64,000 bases of DNA from assembly GCF_964291045.1 (NCBI RefSeq), contig NZ_OZ197277.1:1054001-1118000 (forward strand), written 5' to 3'. Source of the DNA: PALSA-1444 sp964291045 (GTDB taxonomy: Bacteria > Chlamydiota > Chlamydiia > Chlamydiales > Rhabdochlamydiaceae). The notes beneath the pieces are model-generated. The model did no database searches. It was not told where the DNA came from and saw nothing but the letters and a program-made list of their open reading frames with translations. A program made the position numbers and the translations under genes. This document shows, piece by piece, positions 9,801 to 16,467 of the stretch; position 1 is the first letter of the stretch; each line of letters opens with the position of its first letter.

Positions 9801-10645
9801 TCATCGGCATCTTCTGCAATTTTCACAACAGAGATTCCAGAATCTAACATTTTCTTAAGCATCGCAGTCGCTAGCTTTTCCCCAGCTTTTCCTAAGATAA
9901 TGCCCGCTTCTGCATCAACGATATCTTCAGCTAAGATTTTCCCAACAAGCTTTGTAAAGTCTTTTTCTGATTTAATTTTAACACGTTGGGTTGAGAAGAA
10001 CTCTTCAATGATGTCTGCATCAGATGAATATCCAAGTGTTCTTACAAAAGAGGTCGCTAAAATCTTACGGCGCCGTTTTTTACGGTCCACATAGATGTAA
10101 ATCATGTCGTTCGTGTCAAAAGAAGCTTCCAGCCAGCTGCCTCTATAAGGAATCATACGGAATGAGTAGATCACCACCCCTTTAGGATGTTTTTCTTGCT
10201 CAAATGAGATTCCAGGAGATCTGTGAAGCTGAGAAACGATCACGCGTTCTGCTCCGTTTACAACAAAAGTCCCCTTGTCAGTCATGACAGGGAGAGTCCC
10301 CATGTAAACTTCTTCTTCTTTAATCCCGGTTTCATCCGTTAAGCGAAACTTCACTTTCAGAGTGACATTATGGGTAATACCCCGTCTAATGGATTCTTCT
10401 GGAGTGTATTTAGGCACGCCTAAATTATAAGACAAATATTCTAAAACGACTTTGTCGTCATAGGACTTAATAGGAAAAATTTCATTAAAAACTTCTTGTA
10501 ATCCTACATTGTGTCGCTCACTCGGAAGAATGTCTGCTTGCAAAAATTCGCGGTAGGATTTTAATTGAATTTCGATCAAATTTGGGAGATCGATAATTTC
10601 TTCTTTCTCTCGAAAACTGATACGCTCAGGTGCATGTTTTAGCAT
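6881..10645 (-). CDS. rpoB: RNA polymerase beta subunit
   Basis: 1254 aa. The rifampicin-binding cluster [20 protein letters not shown] is present; residues equivalent to E. coli D516, H526 and S531 are all wild-type, so nothing suggests classical resistance. The segments [14 protein letters not shown] and [15 protein letters not shown] are also intact. AAGGAG lies 9 bases before the ATG at 10645. A TTG two codons upstream (10651) would be only 3 bases from that site and is less likely. rpoC follows after 10 bases, and rplL precedes it with a hairpin between them. Confidence 0.97.
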   Translation of the reverse strand: [1254 protein letters not shown]

Positions 10646-10716
10646 TGCCAATCGCTCCTTCTTAAAATGTCTAAATAGATGACTTAACAGAGTTAAATCA
10701 GCTGATTGGACGGCTT

Positions 10717-10769
10717 AAAAAATAATAATGAGCAGAGGCCCTTTTAAGATAAAAGGGTTCTCTCTGCTC
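10717..10769 (-). promoter_or_regulatory. rplL-rpoB intergenic hairpin, probable attenuator
   Basis: Read on the minus strand, GAGCAGAG pairs with CTCTGCTC around an inner CCCTTTTATC / AAAAGGG stem, followed by ATTATTATTTTTT. The hairpin starts 24 bases after the rplL stop codon and about 70 bases before rpoB. In E. coli a partial terminator between rplL and rpoB lowers polymerase-subunit expression relative to ribosomal proteins. The position and shape here suggest the same job; full termination with a separate rpoB promoter is the alternative. Confidence 0.65.
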
Positions 10770-10792
10770 ACATTTAAAGAACTTAAATAAGA

Positions 10793-11179
10793 TTAAAGAC
10801 CTTTAACAGTAACTTGACCACCAGCAGCAACAACTTTTTTAGAGATGTCATCTGCTTCAGCCTTACTGCAAGATGCTTTAAGAACTTTAGGTGTGCTTTC
10901 TACGAGTTCTTTTGCTTCTTTCAGTCCAAGACCTGTTAATTCACGGACAATCTTAATCACGCTGATTTTCTTGTCATCAGCAGATTTTTCAAGTGTCACT
11001 TGAAATTCTGTTGATTCTGCAACAGCAGGAGCTGCCGCTGCTGCAGGAGCTGCTACTGCTACAGCTGCTGCTGCTGCTTTTACGCCCCATTTATCTTCCA
11101 GCATTGTTTTGAGTTTGGACATGTCCAGTACGCTTAATGCGCTTAAGTCTTCTACGATTTGTTCTAAAGTTTTGCTCAC
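10793..11179 (-). CDS. rplL: 50S ribosomal protein L7/L12
   Basis: 128 aa with the classic two-part layout: an N-terminal dimerisation segment (LEQIVEDLSALSVLDMSKL), an Ala/Pro-rich flexible hinge around residues 35-53, and a C-terminal factor-binding domain with KISVIKIVRELTGLGLKEAK. It forms the ribosomal stalk on L10 that recruits translation GTPases. The start codon is GTG at 11179, with GAGG 7-8 bases upstream; no ATG lies nearby. It follows rplJ by 13 bases. Confidence 0.97.
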   Translation of the reverse strand: MSKTLEQIVEDLSALSVLDMSKLKTMLEDKWGVKAAAAAVAVAAPAAAAAPAVAESTEFQVTLEKSADDKKISVIKIVRELTGLGLKEAKELVESTPKVLKASCSKAEADDISKKVVAAGGQVTVKGL

Positions 11180-11192
11180 AATTTACCTCTAT

Positions 11193-11702
11193 TTATTTTG
11201 TACTTTTGTTATCTAAGCAGTGGGGTACGCTACTTAATAGCGCATCAATAACACCCAGCAGCTGCGATGGAACAGCTTCGAGTAGTCCAAGAAGCTGAGC
11301 TTGCATTTCTGGTTTAGATGGAAGTTTAGATAACGCTTCCATATCTTTAGCTGAGTAAAGCTGTCCTTCAAAACGGCCACCTAAAACGTCAATTGCGTTT
11401 TGGCTTCCTTGTTTAAATTGAAAAACTGCTTTTACTGTTTCAAGAAGATCTTGAGTTGCAAAGATCACTCCAATGTGTCCTTCCATAGAAGACCGCTCTA
11501 GAGTAAGTCCTGCTGCTGCTGCCGCTTTAATTAAAATCCTTTTACGAATAACTTCAAATTCTCCGCCTGATTTCATGAGATCAAAACGGAATTTTGCAGC
11601 TAAATTAGGATCCATTTTATTGTAACTAGCTAAAATAAACCCTTGGGATTCAGAAATACGGTCTCGAATATCATCGAGAAGAAGTTGCTTTTCTTGTCTC
11701 AT
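11193..11702 (-). CDS. rplJ: 50S ribosomal protein L10
   Basis: 169 aa. L10 anchors the L7/L12 stalk to 23S rRNA. The N-terminal part (EKQLLLDDIRDRISESQGFILASYN) and the RKRILIKAAAAAGL region match the family. The C-terminal helix that binds L12 dimers (LGLLEAVPSQLLGVIDALL) is present. The ATG lies 3 bases after the rplA stop codon, and its AGGAG ribosome site sits inside the last codons of rplA, so the two are translationally coupled. I see no separate L10 leader, as the gene is internal to the operon. Confidence 0.96.
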   Translation of the reverse strand: MRQEKQLLLDDIRDRISESQGFILASYNKMDPNLAAKFRFDLMKSGGEFEVIRKRILIKAAAAAGLTLERSSMEGHIGVIFATQDLLETVKAVFQFKQGSQNAIDVLGGRFEGQLYSAKDMEALSKLPSKPEMQAQLLGLLEAVPSQLLGVIDALLSSVPHCLDNKSTK

Positions 11703-11705
11703 GTT

Positions 11706-12395
11706 TTACTCCTGAAGTCCGCTCATATCAATTTTTAGACCAGGTCCCATTGTTGATGACATTGCAAGAGAAACTAAGAAGACTCCCTTTGCAGTAACCG
11801 GTTTTGCTTTTGCAATCGCAGAAACAAACGCCTTGATGTTTTGAACAAGAAACTCTTCTGAAAATGATAATTTCCCAACGGATCCGCTGATCACACCGAA
11901 TTTGTCTGTTTTAAATTCAACACGTCCTGCTTTGATCTCTTTTACAGCTGTGGCAACATCAGATGTCACTGTTCCTGCTTTAGGAGAAGGCATTAAGCTT
12001 CTTGGTCCTAAAATTTTTCCCAGTTTACCCACTTCTCTCATCATATCAGGTGTTGCAACAACAGCATCAAAATCTGTCCATCCACCTTTCACTTTCTCAA
12101 ACAGATCGTCATGACCTGCGTAGTCAGCTCCAGCATCAAGCGCTTCTTTAACTTTGTCCCCTTTAGCAAAAACAAGAACAGTCTGTTTTTTGCCAAGCCC
12201 ATTCGGTAATGAGACAACGCCACGCACTTGTTGATCTGATTTCTGGGCATTGATCCCTGTCTTCAGAGCAATCTCTACCGACGCGTCAAATTTAACGGCC
12301 GGAGCTTTTTTTAAAATCTCGATAGCTTCTGCAAGTTTATAAGCTTTTTGCTTATTCACAAGCTTTGCTATCTCCCGATTGCGTTTACTTTTCAT
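11706..12395 (-). CDS. rplA: 50S ribosomal protein L1
   Basis: 229 aa, normal length. Family segments include FDASVEIALKTGINAQKSDQ, the L1 signature region MREVGKLGKILGPRSLMPSPK and the GTVTSDV stretch. L1 binds the L1 stalk of 23S rRNA. It starts 3 bases after the rplK stop codon. L1 often represses translation of the rplK-rplA pair by binding its mRNA; I could not identify an L1-binding leader fold with confidence. Confidence 0.96.
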   Translation of the reverse strand: MKSKRNREIAKLVNKQKAYKLAEAIEILKKAPAVKFDASVEIALKTGINAQKSDQQVRGVVSLPNGLGKKQTVLVFAKGDKVKEALDAGADYAGHDDLFEKVKGGWTDFDAVVATPDMMREVGKLGKILGPRSLMPSPKAGTVTSDVATAVKEIKAGRVEFKTDKFGVISGSVGKLSFSEEFLVQNIKAFVSAIAKAKPVTAKGVFLVSLAMSSTMGPGLKIDMSGLQE

Positions 12396-12398
12396 ATG

Positions 12399-12839
12399 TT
12401 ATCCTTCGATAATGTCTACGCCCATTGAGCGTGCAGTTCCAGCAACGAGTCTCTCTGCAGCTTCTAGAGTACGCACACGCATATCCACTCTTTTTTGCTC
12501 AGCGATTTTCGTCACTTGTTGTTTTGTTAATTTAGCAACCTTGTCTCGGTTTGGCACTTTAGAGCCCGCTTCAATTCCCGCTTCTTTTAAAATGAGTCTT
12601 GATGTTGGAGACTCTTTCATGACAAACGTAAAAGTTTTGTCAGAAAAAACAGAAATGACAACCGGAACGACTGGCGCAGGAGTTTGTTTTGCAATTTCTT
12701 GCGTTCTTGCATTGAATTCTTTACAGAAAGCCATGATGTTGACTTGAGCAGCACCAAGAGCTGGTCCAATTGGAGGCGCTGGGTTAGCTTTTCCTGCAAT
12801 GATCTGCAATTTAATAGTTTTTACAATTGTTTTAGCCAT
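12399..12839 (-). CDS. rplK: 50S ribosomal protein L11
   Basis: 146 aa. The N-terminal proline-rich segment KANPAPPIGPALG and FCKEFNART match L11, which binds the GTPase-associated centre of 23S rRNA. The C-terminal end of the RNA-binding domain has VRTLEAAERLVAGTARSMGV. It follows nusG by 18 bases with an AGAGAG ribosome site, and rplA follows after 3 bases. Confidence 0.96.
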   Translation of the reverse strand: MAKTIVKTIKLQIIAGKANPAPPIGPALGAAQVNIMAFCKEFNARTQEIAKQTPAPVVPVVISVFSDKTFTFVMKESPTSRLILKEAGIEAGSKVPNRDKVAKLTKQQVTKIAEQKRVDMRVRTLEAAERLVAGTARSMGVDIIEG

Positions 12840-12857
12840 ATTCTCTCTTCAATTACG

Positions 12858-13397
12858 TTAGATTTCTAGAGGCACTTGTTCAACTTGAGTGAACTCTAAA
12901 TCATCTACTCTGGTATCACGACCAAAGATAGAGACGAGAACACTTAAGCGGCCTTTGTCGTAGAACACTTCTTGCACAATTCCTGTGAAATTGACAAACA
13001 CTCCATCGACAATTCGCACACGATCGCCTGATTGGATATTGTGCTTAAGCACAACTCCCTGACTTTTTTCTTCCAGCTCTGCAAAAATAGAATCGACTTC
13101 TGACTGAGATAAAAAGCTAGGCTTTCCTCCGCCTAAAAAGTCAATGACCCCGTTAATGTTTTTAATATACATCCACGAATCATCTGTCAGTTCCATTTTC
13201 ACTAAAATATAGCCTGGCCACAGTCTTTTCTCACTAATGCGTTGTTGACCTTTTTTGACTTCAGCCACATTCTCTGTCGGAACCAAAACATCAAAGACCA
13301 TCTCACTCATCCCTTGGGAATCACGATTTTCTTCGATTGCTTTTTTCACCCGTTTTTCGTGACTTGAGATCACTTGTATAACGTACCATTTCTGCAT
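12858..13397 (-). CDS. nusG: transcription termination/antitermination protein NusG
   Basis: 179 aa from the ATG at 13397. The N-terminal NGN domain contains KWYVIQVISSHEKRVKKAIEE and LWPGYILVKM; the C-terminal KOW motif is GDRVRIVDGVFVNFTGIVQEV. NusG binds RNA polymerase, prevents pausing and links it to ribosomes or Rho. A TTG four codons upstream (13409) lies inside the end of secE and is a poorer choice. secE ends 4 bases before this ATG, so the two are co-transcribed and probably coupled. Confidence 0.95.
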   Translation of the reverse strand: MQKWYVIQVISSHEKRVKKAIEENRDSQGMSEMVFDVLVPTENVAEVKKGQQRISEKRLWPGYILVKMELTDDSWMYIKNINGVIDFLGGGKPSFLSQSEVDSIFAELEEKSQGVVLKHNIQSGDRVRIVDGVFVNFTGIVQEVFYDKGRLSVLVSIFGRDTRVDDLEFTQVEQVPLEI

Positions 13398-13401
13398 GTT
13401 T

Positions 13402-13593
13402 TTACCCAAAAATCAGATCGATGAGATTTTTAAAACTTGTAAGACACCCTTTAATCACTAGATCAACACCATAAATGCCAAGGCCAAATGCAAATGTCAC
13501 AACCACAACAATTTTTGTGAGTGTGCCAAGTTCTTCCTTTGACGTCCACGTCACTTGCTTCAGTTCATTCTTTAGCTGTTCTAAATAACTCAT
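13402..13593 (-). CDS. secE: preprotein translocase subunit SecE
   Basis: 63 aa, the short single-helix type. A charged amphipathic helix (YLEQLKNELKQVTWTSKEEL) precedes one membrane span (IVVVVTFAFGLGIYGVDLVI). The WTSKEEL segment is typical of SecE. SecE clamps the SecY channel in the inner membrane. The gene lies between tRNA-Trp and nusG, the usual place in chlamydiae and many other bacteria. Confidence 0.93.
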   Translation of the reverse strand: MSYLEQLKNELKQVTWTSKEELGTLTKIVVVVTFAFGLGIYGVDLVIKGCLTSFKNLIDLIFG

Positions 13594-13684
13594 AGGTACT
13601 TCTTAGATTCTTCTATATTCAAAAGCTTAAAAGTGATTTTAGCTTTTCTGTTCTGCACTGTTAACCAATGCTTGTATAAGACAA

Positions 13685-13757
13685 CGAGTGCGGAGGGATT
13701 CGAACCCCCGACCGGCGACTTTGGAGATCGCTGCTCTACCAACTGAGCTACACACCC
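13685..13757 (-). tRNA. tRNA-Trp (CCA anticodon)
   Basis: The 73-base cloverleaf starts GGGTGTG and ends CGCACTC plus discriminator G; the acceptor stem pairs fully with G-U pairs included. The anticodon loop is CTCCAAA, giving CCA. The T loop is TTCGAAT. The 3' CCA is not encoded. It lies between tuf and secE, so it is likely released from the operon transcript by processing. Confidence 0.95.
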
Positions 13758-13759
13758 AT

Positions 13760-13791
13760 GAGAAGAAGGTCTTTTGCAAGACCTTCTTCTC
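13760..13791 (-). promoter_or_regulatory. perfect 14-bp hairpin between tuf and tRNA-Trp
   Basis: GAGAAGAAGGTCTT pairs perfectly with AAGACCTTCTTCTC around a four-base loop. The hairpin starts 10 bases after the tuf stop codon and ends 2 bases before the mature 5' end of tRNA-Trp. There is no T-run after it, so it is not a standard intrinsic terminator. A processing or mRNA 3'-end protecting element is more likely (inference). Confidence 0.6.
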
Positions 13792-13801
13792 TTAAACGAA
13801 A

Positions 13802-14986
13802 TTAATCGAGGATCTGGCTAACTGTTCCAGCACCGATTGTACGTCCACCTTCACGGATCGCAAATCTCATTCCAGCTTCCATCGCAATTGGAACAAGGAG
13901 TTCCCCTGTGATTTCTACGTTATCGCCAGGCATTACCATTGGTACGCCTTCTGGAAGAGTTACTGTTCCTGTCACGTCAGTTGTACGGAAATAGAACTGA
14001 GGACGGTATCCGCTAACGAAAGATTTATGGCGTCCGCCTTCTTCTTTTGTTAAGATGTAAACTGCACCTTTAAATTTCTTATGAGGTTTGCAAGTTCCAG
14101 CAGCTGCAAGAACCATTCCACGCTCGATATCTTTCTTATCGATACCACGAAGAAGAAGTCCGACGTTTTCTCCAGCTCTTCCTTCGTCTAAGATTTTCTT
14201 AAACATTTCAACACCAGTCGCAACGACTTCACGTGTTTCACGGAGTCCAACGAGTTGGAGTTTATCGTTAGATTTTACGACTCCTCTTTCGATACGTCCA
14301 GTTGCAACGGTTCCTCTTCCTGAGATAGAGAAAACGTCTTCAACAGGCATTAAGAAAGGTTTGTCTGTCTCACGAGTTGGAATAGGGATATGTTTATCCA
14401 CTGCATCCATCAGTTTTACAATGCTGTCTACATAAGTTGGATCATTTTCAAGCGCTCTTAAAGCTGAACCACGAATAATTGGGACATCTTTATATCCTTT
14501 AGATTCAAGAAGTTCAGTCAGTTCCATCTCTACTAGATCAACAAGCTCTTCGTCACCTTTTTCAATCATATCCATTTTGTTAAGGAATACAACGATTGCA
14601 GGAACTCCAACTTGGCGAGCTAAAAGGATGTGTTCTTTTGTTTGAGGCATTGGACCATCTGTTGCAGCTACAACGAGAATTGCTCCGTCCATTTGCGCAG
14701 CACCGGTGATCATGTTTTTAACATAGTCAGCGTGTCCAGGACAGTCAACGTGAGCGTAGTGAACTGTGTCTGTTTCGTACTCTACGTGGGTTGAGTTAAT
14801 AGTAATACCACGCGCTTTTTCTTCAGGTGTACTGTCGATTGAAGCGTAATCACGAAACTGTGCGCCTCCGCGTTCAGCGAGAACTTTTGTGATAGCAGCC
14901 GTCAGAGAGGTTTTTCCATGGTCAACGTGACCAATGGTTCCGATATTGACGTGAGGCTTATTTCTTTGAAATGTTTCTTTTGCCAT
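13802..14986 (-). CDS. tuf: elongation factor Tu
   Basis: 394 aa. All GTPase motifs are intact: GHVDHGKTS (G1), the G2 region with RGITI, DCPGHADYV (G3), NKMD (G4) and SAL (G5). EF-Tu delivers aminoacyl-tRNA to the ribosome. GGAGG lies 7 bases before the ATG. Flanking tRNA-Thr upstream and tRNA-Trp downstream place it in the conserved tRNA-tuf-tRNA-secE block. An alternative long frame starting at 15114 that runs through tRNA-Thr is a shadow. Confidence 0.98.
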   Translation of the reverse strand: MAKETFQRNKPHVNIGTIGHVDHGKTSLTAAITKVLAERGGAQFRDYASIDSTPEEKARGITINSTHVEYETDTVHYAHVDCPGHADYVKNMITGAAQMDGAILVVAATDGPMPQTKEHILLARQVGVPAIVVFLNKMDMIEKGDEELVDLVEMELTELLESKGYKDVPIIRGSALRALENDPTYVDSIVKLMDAVDKHIPIPTRETDKPFLMPVEDVFSISGRGTVATGRIERGVVKSNDKLQLVGLRETREVVATGVEMFKKILDEGRAGENVGLLLRGIDKKDIERGMVLAAAGTCKPHKKFKGAVYILTKEEGGRHKSFVSGYRPQFYFRTTDVTGTVTLPEGVPMVMPGDNVEITGELLVPIAMEAGMRFAIREGGRTIGAGTVSQILD

Positions 14987-15011
14987 TTAATTCCTCCGTT
15001 TAAATTCTTTA

Positions 15012-15083
15012 TGCCCAAGATAGGAATTGAACCTACGGCCACTTGCTTACCATGCAAGTGCTCTACCACTGAGCTACATGGGC
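15012..15083 (-). tRNA. tRNA-Thr (GGT anticodon)
   Basis: 72 bases, from GCCCATG to CTTGGGC plus discriminator A. The anticodon stem CTTGC/GCAAG encloses ATGGTAA, giving GGT. The D stem GCTC/GAGC and the T loop TTCAATT are normal. One T-T mismatch sits in the acceptor stem. CCA is not encoded. It lies 25 bases upstream of tuf and is probably co-transcribed with it. Confidence 0.95.
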
Positions 15084-15095
15084 CTATTTTATTAT

Positions 15096-15115
15096 AGTGG
15101 ATAGGCTTATCCACT
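15096..15115 (-). promoter_or_regulatory. small hairpin upstream of tRNA-Thr
   Basis: AGTGGATA pairs with TATCCACT around a 4-base loop, followed on the minus strand by an AT-rich stretch leading into tRNA-Thr 12 bases later. It could be a leader hairpin or a processing signal of the tRNA-tuf transcript; its function is unproven. Confidence 0.4.
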
Positions 15116-15201
15116 AAAGTTCTTTGTATTTATTGATTTTTGCAACTGATCTGCGAAGGAGAAAGAAACGATTTGTTCCTCTCTTTCAAACACAAACACT
15201 C

Positions 15202-15228
15202 AAAATATCCTTAAAGGGCTTTAGGATA
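15202..15228 (-). terminator. probable infA terminator
   Basis: On the minus strand TATCCTAAAG pairs with CTTTAAGGATA (one bulged A) and is followed by TTTT, 41 bases after the infA stop codon. This would separate infA from the tRNA-Thr-tuf transcript. Confidence 0.5.
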
Positions 15229-15268
15229 CTTCGCAACTCAAATAAGTTCAAGGATAAAAAGTAAAAAA

Positions 15269-15487
15269 CTACCGTTGTCTGTAAGTAATTCTAGCTTTTG
15301 TTAAATCATAAGGCGACATTTCAACTGTTACCGTATCTCCAACAAGCACGCGAATATTTCTCATCCGCATTTTACCACATAAATGCGCAATCACTTTCAT
15401 TCCATTTTTCAGGATAACGCGAAAGTGCATATTTGGGAGTAGCTCTTCTACAGATCCATCAATTTTAATCGTATCTTCTTTAGGCAT
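15269..15487 (-). CDS. infA: translation initiation factor IF-1
   Basis: 72 aa from the ATG at 15487, exactly the usual IF-1 length. It is a single OB fold with MPKEDTIKIDGSVEELLPN, FRVILKNGMKVIAHLCGKMR and the VTVEMSPYDLTKARI end. IF-1 occupies the ribosomal A site during initiation. The frame stays open 10 codons upstream but those residues are not part of the family. It diverges from the sufE-like gene at 15581, so promoters for both should lie in the 93 bases between. Confidence 0.93.
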   Translation of the reverse strand: MPKEDTIKIDGSVEELLPNMHFRVILKNGMKVIAHLCGKMRMRNIRVLVGDTVTVEMSPYDLTKARITYRQR

Positions 15488-15580
15488 AATTCTCTGATAA
15501 GAAAGCAATCCTAACAAATTTTCTATTAATGTGAAAGGAAGATCGATTATACTCTCTTCTTTTGAGGTATAAAGAAATCC

Positions 15581-16012
15581 ATGACATACTCTTCAATAGC
15601 AGAAAAAGGGAATCAACTGAAAGAAGAATTTGCTCTTCTCTCCTCTCCTGAAAAAAAATATGAAAAGATTATCACTATGGGAAAGCAGCTCCCTAGGTTC
15701 CCCTCTGAAGCTAAAATAGAAAAGAATTTAGTCCTAGGTTGTCAAAGTCTCCTCTACCTAGAAACCTCTTATGAAAATGGAGTGATGTATTTTCAAGCTG
15801 ATTCAGAAGCGCTTATTTCTAAAGGGCTTGCAGCAATCTTGATTACTGTCTACTCAGGAGCTACTCCTGAATCAATTATTAAAGAGCTGCCTCTTTTTTT
15901 AAAAGAGATGGGGCTGCATCAAGCGCTCTCTCCAACGCGCTCTAACGGGCTTGCAAGTCTTTTTAAGAAGATGCAGCTAGAAGCTTTTGAAATTCTTAAG
16001 GGTCAGTTTTAA
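15581..16012 (+). CDS. sufE: SufE-family Fe-S assembly sulfur acceptor
   Basis: 143 aa. SufE proteins accept sulfur from the cysteine desulfurase SufS on a conserved cysteine. Here the expected active site is the Cys of LVLGCQSLLYL (about residue 53), followed by the family segment LISKGLAAILITVYSG. The N-terminal part (SPEKKYEKIITMGKQLPRFP) also fits. No sufS or other suf gene is nearby, so the partner must be encoded elsewhere. Confidence 0.85.
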   Translation: MTYSSIAEKGNQLKEEFALLSSPEKKYEKIITMGKQLPRFPSEAKIEKNLVLGCQSLLYLETSYENGVMYFQADSEALISKGLAAILITVYSGATPESIIKELPLFLKEMGLHQALSPTRSNGLASLFKKMQLEAFEILKGQF

Positions 16013-16172
16013 GCGTTAGAAGTTTTCATCTTCTTCTGTACGAAATAGAGCATATATGCAAAATAATTGATTTCTATTCGATTGATTTTTGAGGTTACAT
16101 TTGAGCGTGTTGCATGATTTTATTACCTAGAAAACTAGGTAATCCTCCTAGCAAAATTGACCAAACTATCTA

Positions 16173-16467
16173 CTAAGATTCTTTCATCTTTTTGGAGACT
16201 TCTAGTGCCTCTTCTGTTCTTCCAAGTTCTTTTAAGAGATGAATCACTGTTATATAGCTCTCAGATATCCATCCACCTTTCTTTTCTAATGTTTCTACTC
16301 TTATTGCTAACATCTTTTTCGCTATATTAAGCGCCTCCTCTTTTTGGCCAACATTCTTTAAGAGATGAACTACTATTCTATAGCTCCTAAATGTACTCTC
16401 ATCTCTCTCCTAATGCATCTCTTCTTGTTGCTAACATCTCTTGTGCTACAACAAGAGCCTCTTCCTT
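16173..16467 (-). pseudogene. decayed C-terminal TPR tail of the adjacent ANK/NB-ARC gene
   Basis: Directly after the TAA that ends the 1879-aa protein, the same frame continues with KEEALVVAQEMLATRRDALGE, a clear further TPR. The stop sits where the other repeats have LGQKEEAL, so CAA has become TAA. About 23 codons later one extra A shifts the frame; correcting it restores STFRSYRIVVHLLK, then GQKEEALNIAKKML and a final repeat ending at a TAG at 16173. Two inactivating changes in a row mean the last repeats are lost. The 160 bases between here and sufE show no feature. Confidence 0.8.

Noticed and set aside
2825..10094. Many open frames of 60-120 codons antisense to rpoC and rpoB
   Set aside because: They lie fully inside two essential, highly conserved genes, have no ribosome sites and translate to low-complexity Phe/Ser/Leu-rich peptides, as expected for shadows.
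14902..15114. 70-codon frame covering tRNA-Thr and the start of tuf
   Set aside because: It reads straight through a tRNA gene and overlaps tuf out of frame; a shadow.
15116..15180. TTGCAA-containing promoter for the tRNA-Thr-tuf transcript
   Set aside because: No acceptable -10 box lies 16-19 bases downstream, so I could not support a specific promoter.
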